A stretch of 64,000 bases of DNA. Source: Auanema rhodensis. Taxonomy: Eukaryota > Nematoda > Chromadorea > Rhabditida > Rhabditidae. The stretch spans positions 12,198,501 through 12,262,500 of the forward strand of contig OZ059896.1 in NCBI GenBank assembly GCA_964057225.1, given 5' to 3'. How positions within the stretch are numbered: the stretch's first letter is position 1; each line of letters opens with the position of its first letter. A program made the translations under genes and the position numbers. Positions 1 to 13,963 of the stretch are shown here, piece after piece. Under the pieces are notes generated by a model, which saw nothing but the letters and a program-made list of their open reading frames with translations, made no database searches and had not been told where the DNA came from.

Positions 1-167
1 TTAAAAAACATTTAAATTTCAATATTGTGATGCTCAAAAACTGAAACATTTAAATATTTTGTATTTTCTAAACCATTTTACTCCATCGCTTTTATTTAAT
101 CCCATATTTTAAACAATTTTATATTTCTACCACGAATTCATAACTTCATTTTTTAAATTTTTGATCA

Positions 168-307
168 TTAAAAAACATTTAAATTTCAATATTGTGATGC
201 TCAAAAACTGAAACAGTTGAATATTTTGTATTTTCTAAACCATTTTACTCCATCGCTTTTATATTTCTACCGCTATTTCATAAATTCATTTTTTAAATTT
301 TTAATCA
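168..307. repeat. 140-bp short satellite monomer
   Basis: This monomer lacks 27 bp present in the usual unit: CGCTTTTAT joins directly to ATTTCTACCGCT. In full monomers the missing piece lies between two TTTTAT copies, so deletion between 6-bp direct repeats is the simple explanation. The same junction recurs at 8491, 47327, 60446 and 62757. Confidence 0.92.
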
Positions 308-1474
308 TTAAAAAACATATAAATTTCAATATTGTGATGCTCAAAAACTGAAACATTTAAATATTTTGTATTTTCTAAACCATTTCACTCCATCTCTTTC
401 ATTTAATTCCATATTTTAAACAATTTTATATTTCTACCACGAATTCATAACTTCATTTTTTAAATTTTTGATCATTAAAAAACATTTAAATTTCAATATT
501 GTGATGCTCAAAAACTGAAACAGTTGAATATTTTGTATTTTCTAAACCATTTTACTTCATATCTTTCATTTAATTACATATTTTAAACAATTTTATATTT
601 CTACCACGAATTCATAACTTCATTTTTTAAATTTTTAATCATTAAAAAACATTTAAATTTCAATATTGTGATGCTCAAAAACTGAAACAGTTGAATATTT
701 TGTAATTTCTAAACCATTTTACTCCATCGCTTTTATTTAATTCCATATTTTAAACAATTTTATATTTCTACCGCTATTTCATAATTTCATTTTTTAAATT
801 TTTAATCATTAAAAAACATTTAAATTTCAATATTGTGATGCTCAAAAACTGAAACATTTAAATATTTTGTATTTTCTAAACCATTTCACTCCATCTCTTT
901 CATTTAATTCCATATTTTAAACAATTTTATATTTCTACCACGAATTCATAACTTCATTTTTTAAATTTTTGATCATTAAAAAACATTTAAATTTCAATGT
1001 TGTGATGCTCAAAAACTGAAACAGTTGAATATTTTGTAATTTCTAAACCATTTTACTCCATCTCTTTCATTTAATTCCATATTTTAAACAATTTTATATT
1101 TCTACCTCGAATTCATAACTTCATTTTTCAAATTTTTAATCATTAAAAAACATTTAAATTTCAATATTGTGATGCTCAAAAACTGAAACATTTAAATATT
1201 TTGTATTTTCTAAACCATTTCACTCCATCTCTTTCATTTAATTCCATATTTTAAACAATTTTATATTTCTACCACGAATTCATAACTTCATTTTTTAAAT
1301 TTTTGATCATTAAAAAACATTTAAATTTCAATATTGTGATGCTCAAAAACTGAAACAGTTGAATATTTTGTAATTTCTAAACCATTTTACTCCATCGCTT
1401 TTATTTAATCCCATATTTTAAACAATTTTATATTTCTACCGCTATTTCATAATTTCATTTTTTAAATTTTTAAT

Positions 1475-3810
1475 CATTAAAAAACATTCAAATTTCAATA
1501 TTGTGATGCTCAAAAACTGAAACAGTTGAATATTTTGTAATTTCTAAACCATTTTACTCCATCGCTTTTATTTAATTCCATATTTTAAACAATTTTATAT
1601 TTCTACCGCTATTTCATAATTTCATTCTTTAAATTTTTAATCATTAAAAAACATTTAAATTTCAATATTGTGATGCTCAAAAACTGAAACATTTAAATAT
1701 TTTGTAATTTCTAAACCATTTTACTTCATATCTTTCATTTAATTTCATATTTTAAACAATTTTATATTTCTACCACGAATTCATAACTTCATTTTTTAAA
1801 TTTTTAATCATTAAAAAACATTTAAATTTCAATATTGTGATGCTCAAAAACTGAAACAGTTGAATATTTTGTAATTTCTTAACCATTTTACTCCATCGCT
1901 TTTATTCAATCTCATATTTTAAACAATTTTATATTTCTACCGCTATTTCATAATTTCATTTTTTAAATTTTTAATCATTAAAAAACATTTAAATTTCAAT
2001 ATTGTGATGCTCAAAAACTGAAACAGTTGAATATTTTGTATTTTCTAAACCATTTTACTTCATATCTTTCATTTAATTTCATATTTTAAACAATTTTATA
2101 TTTCTACCACGAATTCATAACTTCATTTTTTAAATTTTTAATCATTAAAAAACATTTAAATTTCAATATTGTGATGCTCAAAAACTGAAACAGTTGAATA
2201 TTTTGTATTTTCTAAACCATTTTACTCCATCTATTTTATTTAATCCCACATTTTAAACAATTTTATATTTCTACCGCTGTTTCATAAATTCATTTTTTAA
2301 ATTTTTAATCATTAAAAAACATATAAATTTCAATATTGTGATGCTCAAAAACTGAAACATTTAAATATTTTGTATTTTCTAAACCATTTCACTCCATCTC
2401 TTTCATTTAATTCCATATTTTAAACAATTTTATATTTCTACCACGAATTCATAACTTCATTTTTTAAATTTTTATTCATTAAAAAACATTTAAATTTCAA
2501 TATTGTGATGCTCAAAAACTGAAACAGTTGAATATTTTGTAATTTCTAAACCATTTTACTCCATCTCTTTCATTTAATTCCATATTTTAAACAATTTTAT
2601 ATTTCTACCGCTATTTCATAATTTCATTTTTTAAATTTTTAATCATTAAAAAACATTCAAATTTCAATATTGTGATGCTCAAAAACTGAAACAGTTGAAT
2701 ATTTTGTAATTTCTAAACCATTTTACTCCATCGCTTTTATTTAATTCCATATTTTAAACAATTTTATATTTCTACCGCTATTTCATAATTTCATTCTTTA
2801 AATTTTTAATCATTAAAAAACATTTAAATTTCAATATTGTGATGCTCAAAAACTGAAACATTTAAATATTTTGTAATTTCTAAACCATTTTACTTCATAT
2901 CTTTCATTTAATTTCATATTTTAAACAATTTTATATTTCTACCACGAATTCATAACTTCATTTTTTAAATTTTTAATCATTAAAAAACATTTAAATTTCA
3001 ATATTGTGATGCTCAAAAACTGAAACAGTTGAATATTTTGTAATTTCTTAACCATTTTACTCCATCGCTTTTATTCAATCTCATATTTTAAACAATTTTA
3101 TATTTCTACCGCTATTTCATAATTTCATTTTTTAAATTTTTAATCATTAAAAAACATTTAAATTTCAATATTGTGATGCTCAAAAACTGAAACAGTTGAA
3201 TATTTTGTATTTTCTAAACCATTTTACTTCATATCTTTCATTTAATTTCATATTTTAAACAATTTTATATTTCTACCACGAATTCATAACTTCATTTTTT
3301 AAATTTTTAATCATTAAAAAACATTTAAATTTCAATATTGTGATGCTCAAAAACTGAAACAGTTGAATATTTTGTATTTTCTAAACCATTTTACTCCATC
3401 TATTTTATTTAATCCCACATTTTAAACAATTTTATATTTCTACCGCTGTTTCATAAATTCATTTTTTAAATTTTTAATCATTAAAAAACATATAAATTTC
3501 AATATTGTGATGCTCAAAAACTGAAACATTTAAATATTTTGTATTTTCTAAACCATTTCACTCCATCTCTTTCATTTAATTCCATATTTTAAACAATTTT
3601 ATATTTCTACCACGAATTCATAACTTCATTTTTTAAATTTTTATTCATTAAAAAACATTTAAATTTCAATATTGTGATGCTCAAAAACTGAAACAGTTGA
3701 ATATTTTGTAATTTCTAAACCATTTTACTCCATCTCTTTCATTTAATTCCATATTTTAAACAATTTTATATTTCTACCGCTGTTTCATAAATTCATTTTT
3801 TAAATTTTTA
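1475..3810. repeat. 7-monomer higher-order repeat (1,169 bp), two units
   Basis: The variant AAAACATTCA occurs at 1481 and 2650, and TAATCCCACA at 2241 and 3410; both spacings are 1,169 bp = 7 x 167. The next TAATCCCACA at 4412 is 1,002 bp on (6 x 167), so the next unit lacks one monomer. Boundaries are approximate. Confidence 0.8.
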
Positions 3811-6800
3811 ATCATTAAAAAACATATAAATTTCAATATTGTGATGCTCAAAAACTGAAACAGTTGAATATTTTGTAATTTCTAAACCATTTTACTCCAT
3901 CGCTTTTATTTAATTCCATATTTTAAACAATTTTATATTTCTACCGCTGTTTCATAATTTCATTTTTTAAATTTTTAATCATTAAAAAACATTTAAATTT
4001 CAATATTGTGATGCTCAAAAACTGAAACAGTTGAATATTTTGTAATTTCTAAACCATTTCACTCCATCTCTTTTATTTAATTCCATATTTTAAACAATTT
4101 TATATTTCTACCACGAATTCATAACTTCATTTTTTAAATTTTTATTCATTAAAAAACATTTAAATTTCAATATTGTGATGCTCAAAAACTGAAACAGTTG
4201 AATATTTTGTATTTTCTAAACCATTTTACTTCATATCTTTCATTTAATTCCATATTTTAAACAGTTTTATATTTCTACCACGAATTCATAACTTCATTTT
4301 TTAAATTTTTAATCATTAAAAAACATTTAAATTTCAATATTGTGATGCTCAAAAACTGAAACAGTTGAATATTTTGTATTTTCTAAACCATTTTACTCCA
4401 TCTATTTTATTTAATCCCACATTTTAAACAATTTTATATTTCTACCGCTGTTTCATAAATTCATTTTTTAAATTTTTAATCATTAAAAAACATATAAATT
4501 TCAATATTGTGATGCTCAAAAACTGAAACATTTAAATATTTTGTATTTTCTAAACCATTTCACTCCATCTCTTTCATTTAATTCCATATTTTAAACAATT
4601 TTATATTTCTACCACGAATTCATAACTTCATTTTTTAAATTTTTATTCATTAAAAAACATTTAAATTTCAATATTGTGATGCTCAAAAACTGAAACAGTT
4701 GAATATTTTGTAATTTCTAAACCATTTTACTCCATCTCTTTCATTTAATTCCATATTTTAAACAATTTTATATTTCTACCGCTGTTTCATAAATTCATTT
4801 TTTAAATTTTTAATCATTAAAAAACATATAAATTTCAATATTGTGATGCTCAAAAACTGAAACAGTTGAATATTTTGTAATTTCTAAACCATTTTACTCC
4901 ATCGCTTTTATTTAATTCCATATTTTAAACAATTTTATATTTCTACCGCTGTTTCATAATTTCATTTTTTAAATTTTTAATCATTAAAAAACATTTAAAT
5001 TTCAATATTGTGATGCTCAAAAACTGAAACAGTTGAATATTTTGTAATTTCTAAACCATTTTACTCCATCGCTTTTATTTAATTCCATATTTTAAACAAT
5101 TTTATATTTCTACCGCTATTTCATAATTTCATTTTTTAAATTTTTAATCATTAAAAAACATTTAAATTTCAATATTGTGATGCTCAAAAACTGAAACATT
5201 TAAATATTTTGTATTTTCTAAACCATTTCACTCCATCTCTTTCATTTAATTCCATATTTTAAACAATTTTATATTTCTACCACGAATTCATAACTTCATT
5301 TTTTAAATTTTTGATCATTAAAAAACATTTAAATTTCAATGTTGTGATGCTTAAAAACTGAAACAGTTGAATATTTTGTAATTTCTAAACCATTTTACTC
5401 CATCTCTTTCATTCAATTCCATATTTTAAACAATTTTATATTTCTACCACGAATTCATAACTTCATTTTTTAAATTTTTAATCATTAAAAAACATTTAAA
5501 TTTCAATATTGTTATGCTCAAAAACTGAAACATTTAAATATTTTGTATTTTCTAAACCATTTCACTCCATCTCTTTCATTTAATTCCATATTTTAAACAA
5601 TTTTATATTTCTACCACGAATTCATAACTTCATTTTTTAAATTTTAGATCATTAAAAAACATTTAAATTTCAATATTGTGATGCTCAAAAACTGAAACAG
5701 TTGAATATTTTGTAATTTCTAAACCATTTTACTCCATCGCTTTTATTTAATCCCATATTTTAAACAATTTTATATTTCTACCGCTATTTCATAATTTCAT
5801 TTTTTAAATTTTTAATCATTAAAAAACATTTAAATTTCAATATTGTGATGCTCAAAAACTGAAACAGTTGAATATTTTGTAATTTCTAAACCATTTTACT
5901 CCATCGCTTTTATTTAATTCCATATTTTAAACAATTTTATATTTCTACCGCTATTTCATAATTTCATTTTTTAAATTTTTAATCATTAAAAAACATTTAA
6001 ATTTCAATATTGTGATGCTCAAAAACTGAAACATTTAAATATTTTGTATTTTCTAAACCATTTCACTCCATCTCTTTCATTTAATTCCATATTTTAAACA
6101 ATTTTATATTTCTACCACGAATTCATAACTTCATTTTTTAAATTTTTGATCATTAAAAAACATTTAAATTTCAATGTTGTGATGCTCAAAAACTGAAACA
6201 GTTGAATATTTTGTAATTTCTAAACCATTTTACTCCATCGCTTTTATTTAATCTCATATTTTAAACAATTTTATATTTCTACCGCTATTTCATAATTTCA
6301 TTTTTTAAATTTTTAATCATTAAAAAACATTTAAATTTCAATATTGTGATGCTCAAAAACTGAAACAGTTGAATATTTTGTATTTTCTAAACCATTTTAC
6401 TTCATATCTTTCATTTAATTCCATATTTTAAACAGTTTTATATTTCTACCACGAATTCATAACTTCATTTTTTAAATTTTTAATCATTAAAAAACATTTA
6501 AATTTCAATATTGTGATGCTCAAAAACTGAAACAGTTGAATATTTTGTATTTTCTAAACCATTTTACTCCATCTATTTTATTTAATCCCACATTTTAAAC
6601 AATTTTATATTTCTACCGCTGTTTCATAAATTCATTTTTTAAATTTTTAATCATTAAAAAACATATAAATTTCAATATTGTGATGCTCAAAAACTGAAAC
6701 ATTTAAATATTTTGTATTTTCTAAACCATTTCACTCCATCTCTTTCATTTAATTCCATATTTTAAACAATTTTATATTTCTACCACGAATTCATAACTTC

Positions 6801-8490
6801 ATTTTTTAAATTTTTATTCATTAAAAAACATTTAAATTTCAATATTGTGATGCTCAAAAACTGAAACAGTTGAATATTTTGTAATTTCTAAACCATTTTA
6901 CTCCATCTCTTTCATTTAATTCCATATTTTAAACAATTTTATATTTCTACCGCTGTTTCATAAATTCATTTTTTAAATTTTTAATCATTAAAAAACATAT
7001 AAATTTCAATATTGTGATGCTCAAAAACTGAAACAGTTGAATATTTTGTAATTTCTAAACCATTTTACTCCATCGCTTTTATTTAATTCCATATTTTAAA
7101 CAATTTTATATTTCTACCGCTGTTTCATAATTTCATTTTTTAAATTTTTAATCATTAAAAAACATTTAAATTTCAATATTGTGATGCTCAAAAACTGAAA
7201 CAGTTGAATATTTTGTAATTTCTAAACCATTTTACTCCATCGCTTTTATTTAATCTCATATTTTAAACAATTTTATATTTCTACCGCTATTTCATAATTT
7301 CATTTTTTAAATTTTTAATCATTAAAAAACATTTAAATTTCAATATTGTGATGCTCAAAAACTGAAACAGTTGAATATTTTGTAATTTCTAAACCATTTT
7401 ACTCCATCGCTTTTATTTAATCTCATATTTTAAACAATTTTATATTTCTACCGCTATTTCATAATTTCATTTTTTAAATTTTTAATCATTAAAAAACATT
7501 TAAATTTCAATATTGTGATGCTCAAAAACTGAAACAGTTGAATATTTTGTAATTTCTAAACCATTTTACTCCATCGCTTTTATTTAATCTCATATTTTAA
7601 ACAATTTTATATTTCTACCGCTATTTCATAATTTCATTTTTTAAATTTTTAATCATTAAAAAACATTTAAATTTCAATATTGTGATGCTCAAAAACTGAA
7701 ACAGTTGAATATTTTGTATTTTCTAAACCATTTTACTTCATATCTTTCATTTAATTCCATATTTTAAACAATTTTATATTTCTACCACGAATTCATAACT
7801 TCATTTTTTAAATTTTTAATCATTAAAAAACATTTAAATTTCAATATTGTGATGCTCAAAAACTGAAACAGTTGAATATTTTGTATTTTCTAAACCATTT
7901 TACTCCATCTATTTTATTTAATCCCACATTTTAAACAATTTTTTATTTCTACCGCTGTTTCATAAATTCATTTTTTAAATTTTTAATCATTAAAAAACAT
8001 ATAAATTTCAATATTGTGATGCTCAAAAACTGAAACATTTAAATATTTTGTATTTTCTAAACCATTTCACTCCATCTCTTTCATTTAATTCCATATTTTA
8101 AACAATTTTATATTTCTACCACAAATTCATAACTTCATTTTTTAAATTTTTGATCATTAAAAAACATTTAAATTTCAATATTGTGATGCTCAAAAACTGA
8201 AACAGTTAAATATTTTGTATTTTCTAAACCATTTCACTCCATCTCTTTCATTTAATTCCATATTATAAACAATTTTATATTTCTACCACGAATTCATAAC
8301 TTCATTTTTTAAATTTTTAATCATTAAAAAACATTTAAATTTCAATATTGTGATGCTCAAAAACTGAAACATTTAAATATTTTGTATTTTCTAAACCATT
8401 TTACTCCATCGCTTTTATTTAATCCCATATTTTAAACAATTTTATATTTCTACCACGAATTCATAACTTCATTTTTTAAATTTTTGATCA

Positions 8491-8630
8491 TTAAAAAACA
8501 TTTAAATTTCAATATTGTGATGCTCAAAAACTGAAACAGTTGAATATTTTGTATTTTCTAAACCATTTTACTCCATCGCTTTTATATTTCTACCGCTATT
8601 TCATAAATTCATTTTTTAAATTTTTAATCA
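8491..8630. repeat. 140-bp short satellite monomer
   Basis: Identical deletion junction to 168-307 and exactly 8,323 bp downstream, so it is a copy carried by the large duplication, not a new deletion. Confidence 0.92.
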
Positions 8631-9797
8631 TTAAAAAACATATAAATTTCAATATTGTGATGCTCAAAAACTGAAACATTTAAATATTTTGTATTTTCTA
8701 AACCATTTCACTCCATCTCTTTCATTTAATTCCATATTTTAAACAATTTTATATTTCTACCACGAATTCATAACTTCATTTTTTAAATTTTTGATCATTA
8801 AAAAACATTTAAATTTCAATATTGTGATGCTCAAAAACTGAAACAGTTGAATATTTTGTATTTTCTAAACCATTTTACTTCATATCTTTCATTTAATTAC
8901 ATATTTTAAACAATTTTATATTTCTACCACGAATTCATAACTTCATTTTTTAAATTTTTAATCATTAAAAAACATTTAAATTTCAATATTGTGATGCTCA
9001 AAAACTGAAACAGTTGAATATTTTGTAATTTCTAAACCATTTTACTCCATCGCTTTTATTTAATTCCATATTTTAAACAATTTTATATTTCTACCGCTAT
9101 TTCATAATTTCATTTTTTAAATTTTTAATCATTAAAAAACATTTAAATTTCAATATTGTGATGCTCAAAAACTGAAACATTTAAATATTTTGTATTTTCT
9201 AAACCTTTTCACTCCATCTCTTTCATTTAATTCCATATTTTAAACAATTTTATATTTCTACCACGAATTCATAACTTCATTTTTTAAATTTTTGATCATT
9301 AAAAAACATTTAAATTTCAATGTTGTGATGCTCAAAAACTGAAACAGTTGAATATTTTGTAATTTCTAAACCATTTTACTCCATCTCTTTCATTTAATTC
9401 CATATTTTAAACAATTTTATATTTCTACCTCGAATTCATAACTTCATTTTTCAAATTTTTAATCATTAAAAAACATTTAAATTTCAATATTGTGATGCTC
9501 AAAAACTGAAACATTTAAATATTTTGTATTTTCTAAACCATTTCACTCCATCTCTTTCATTTAATTCCATATTTTAAACAATTTTATATTTCTACCACGA
9601 ATTCATAACTTCATTTTTTAAATTTTTGATCATTAAAAAACATTTAAATTTCAATATTGTGATGCTCAAAAACTGAAACAGTTGAATATTTTGTAATTTC
9701 TAAACCATTTTACTCCATCGCTTTTATTTAATCCCATATTTTAAACAATTTTATATTTCTACCGCTATTTCATAATTTCATTTTTTAAATTTTTAAT

Positions 9798-12133
9798 CAT
9801 TAAAAAACATTCAAATTTCAATATTGTGATGCTCAAAAACTGAAACAGTTGAATATTTTGTAATTTCTAAACCATTTTACTCCATCGCTTTTATTTAATT
9901 CCATATTTTAAACAATTTTATATTTCTACCGCTATTTCATAATTTCATTCTTTAAATTTTTAATCATTAAAAAACATTTAAATTTCAATATTGTGATGCT
10001 CAAAAACTGAAACATTTAAATATTTTGTAATTTCTAAACCATTTTACTTCATATCTTTCATTTAATTTCATATTTTAAACAATTTTATATTTCTACCACG
10101 AATTCATAACTTCATTTTTTAAATTTTTAATCATTAAAAAACATTTAAATTTCAATATTGTGATGCTCAAAAACTGAAACAGTTGAATATTTTGTAATTT
10201 CTTAACCATTTTACTCCATCGCTTTTATTCAATCTCATATTTTAAACAATTTTATATTTCTACCGCTATTTCATAATTTCATTTTTTAAATTTTTAATCA
10301 TTAAAAAACATTTAAATTTCAATATTGTGATGCTCAAAAACTGAAACAGTTGAATATTTTGTATTTTCTAAACCATTTTACTTCATATCTTTCATTTAAT
10401 TTCATATTTTAAACAATTTTATATTTCTACCACGAATTCATAACTTCATTTTTTAAATTTTTAATCATTAAAAAACATTTAAATTTCAATATTGTGATGC
10501 TCAAAAACTGAAACAGTTGAATATTTTGTATTTTCTAAACCATTTTACTCCATCTATTTTATTTAATCCCACATTTTAAACAATTTTATATTTCTACCGC
10601 TGTTTCATAAATTCATTTTTTAAATTTTTAATCATTAAAAAACATATAAATTTCAATATTGTGATGCTCAAAAACTGAAACATTTAAATATTTTGTATTT
10701 TCTAAACCATTTCACTCCATCTCTTTCATTTAATTCCATATTTTAAACAATTTTATATTTCTACCACGAATTCATAACTTCATTTTTTAAATTTTTATTC
10801 ATTAAAAAACATTTAAATTTCAATATTGTGATGCTCAAAAACTGAAACAGTTGAATATTTTGTAATTTCTAAACCATTTTACTCCATCTCTTTCATTTAA
10901 TTCCATATTTTAAACAATTTTATATTTCTACCGCTATTTCATAATTTCATTTTTTAAATTTTTAATCATTAAAAAACATTCAAATTTCAATATTGTGATG
11001 CTCAAAAACTGAAACAGTTGAATATTTTGTAATTTCTAAACCATTTTACTCCATCGCTTTTATTTAATTCCATATTTTAAACAATTTTATATTTCTACCG
11101 CTATTTCATAATTTCATTCTTTAAATTTTTAATCATTAAAAAACATTTAAATTTCAATATTGTGATGCTCAAAAACTGAAACATTTAAATATTTTGTAAT
11201 TTCTAAACCATTTTACTTCATATCTTTCATTTAATTTCATATTTTAAACAATTTTATATTTCTACCACGAATTCATAACTTCATTTTTTAAATTTTTAAT
11301 CATTAAAAAACATTTAAATTTCAATATTGTGATGCTCAAAAACTGAAACAGTTGAATATTTTGTAATTTCTTAACCATTTTACTCCATCGCTTTTATTCA
11401 ATCTCATATTTTAAACAATTTTATATTTCTACCGCTATTTCATAATTTCATTTTTTAAATTTTTAATCATTAAAAAACATTTAAATTTCAATATTGTGAT
11501 GCTCAAAAACTGAAACAGTTGAATATTTTGTATTTTCTAAACCATTTTACTTCATATCTTTCATTTAATTTCATATTTTAAACAATTTTATATTTCTACC
11601 ACGAATTCATAACTTCATTTTTTAAATTTTTAATCATTAAAAAACATTTAAATTTCAATATTGTGATGCTCAAAAACTGAAACAGTTGAATATTTTGTAT
11701 TTTCTAAACCATTTTACTCCATCTATTTTATTTAATCCCACATTTTAAACAATTTTATATTTCTACCGCTGTTTCATAAATTCATTTTTTAAATTTTTAA
11801 TCATTAAAAAACATATAAATTTCAATATTGTGATGCTCAAAAACTGAAACATTTAAATATTTTGTATTTTCTAAACCATTTCACTCCATCTCTTTCATTT
11901 AATTCCATATTTTAAACAATTTTATATTTCTACCACGAATTCATAACTTCATTTTTTAAATTTTTATTCATTAAAAAACATTTAAATTTCAATATTGTGA
12001 TGCTCAAAAACTGAAACAGTTGAATATTTTGTAATTTCTAAACCATTTTACTCCATCTCTTTCATTTAATTCCATATTTTAAACAATTTTATATTTCTAC
12101 CGCTGTTTCATAAATTCATTTTTTAAATTTTTA
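9798..12133. repeat. 7-monomer higher-order repeat, duplicated copy
   Basis: Same two 7-monomer units as at 1475-3810, moved by the 8,323-bp duplication. AAAACATTCA is at 9804 and again 1,169 bp later. The two-unit tandem therefore existed before the larger block was duplicated. Boundaries are approximate. Confidence 0.78.
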
Positions 12134-13963
12134 ATCATTAAAAAACATATAAATTTCAATATTGTGATGCTCAAAAACTGAAACAGTTGAATATTTTGTA
12201 ATTTCTAAACCATTTTACTCCATCGCTTTTATTTAATTCCATATTTTAAACAATTTTATATTTCTACCGCTGTTTCATAATTTCATTTTTTAAATTTTTA
12301 ATCATTAAAAAACATTTAAATTTCAATATTGTGATGCTCAAAAACTGAAACAGTTGAATATTTTGTAATTTCTAAACCATTTCACTCCATCTCTTTTATT
12401 TAATTCCATATTTTAAACAATTTTATATTTCTACCACGAATTCATAACTTCATTTTTTAAATTTTTATTCATTAAAAAACATTTAAATTTCAATATTGTG
12501 ATGCTCAAAAACTGAAACAGTTGAATATTTTGTATTTTCTAAACCATTTTACTTCATATCTTTCATTTAATTCCATATTTTAAACAGTTTTATATTTCTA
12601 CCACGAATTCATAACTTCATTTTTTAAATTTTTAATCATTAAAAAACATTTAAATTTCAATATTGTGATGCTCAAAAACTGAAACAGTTGAATATTTTGT
12701 ATTTTCTAAACCATTTTACTCCATCTATTTTATTTAATCCCACATTTTAAACAATTTTATATTTCTACCGCTGTTTCATAAATTCATTTTTTAAATTTTT
12801 AATCATTAAAAAACATATAAATTTCAATATTGTGATGCTCAAAAACTGAAACATTTAAATATTTTGTATTTTCTAAACCATTTCACTCCATCTCTTTCAT
12901 TTAATTCCATATTTTAAACAATTTTATATTTCTACCACGAATTCATAACTTCATTTTTTAAATTTTTATTCATTAAAAAACATTTAAATTTCAATATTGT
13001 GATGCTCAAAAACTGAAACAGTTGAATATTTTGTAATTTCTAAACCATTTTACTCCATCTCTTTCATTTAATTCCATATTTTAAACAATTTTATATTTCT
13101 ACCGCTGTTTCATAAATTCATTTTTTAAATTTTTAATCATTAAAAAACATATAAATTTCAATATTGTGATGCTCAAAAACTGAAACAGTTGAATATTTTG
13201 TAATTTCTAAACCATTTTACTCCATCGCTTTTATTTAATTCCATATTTTAAACAATTTTATATTTCTACCGCTGTTTCATAATTTCATTTTTTAAATTTT
13301 TAATCATTAAAAAACATTTAAATTTCAATATTGTGATGCTCAAAAACTGAAACAGTTGAATATTTTGTAATTTCTAAACCATTTTACTCCATCGCTTTTA
13401 TTTAATTCCATATTTTAAACAATTTTATATTTCTACCGCTATTTCATAATTTCATTTTTTAAATTTTTAATCATTAAAAAACATTTAAATTTCAATATTG
13501 TGATGCTCAAAAACTGAAACATTTAAATATTTTGTATTTTCTAAACCATTTCACTCCATCTCTTTCATTTAATTCCATATTTTAAACAATTTTATATTTC
13601 TACCACGAATTCATAACTTCATTTTTTAAATTTTTGATCATTAAAAAACATTTAAATTTCAATGTTGTGATGCTTAAAAACTGAAACAGTTGAATATTTT
13701 GTAATTTCTAAACCATTTTACTCCATCTCTTTCATTCAATTCCATATTTTAAACAATTTTATATTTCTACCACGAATTCATAACTTCATTTTTTAAATTT
13801 TTAATCATTAAAAAACATTTAAATTTCAATATTGTTATGCTCAAAAACTGAAACATTTAAATATTTTGTATTTTCTAAACCATTTCACTCCATCTCTTTC
13901 ATTTAATTCCATATTTTAAACAATTTTATATTTCTACCACGAATTCATAACTTCATTTTTTAA

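Larger units (their letters stand above)
1..7250. repeat. Large tandem duplication, left copy (8,323-bp offset)
   Basis: Sequence from 1 reappears from 8324 at a constant offset of 8,323 bp, which equals 49 x 167 + 140. Rare variants line up: the 140-bp short monomer (168 and 8491), the AAACATTCAAATTTC variant (1481 and 9804), the AAATTTTAGATCATT variant (5641 and 13964), and AAACAGTTTT (near 6433 and 14756). The match breaks near 7240, where TTAATCTCAT stands opposite TTAATTCCAT. The left edge lies outside the window, so the full size of the duplicated block is unknown. Confidence 0.9.
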
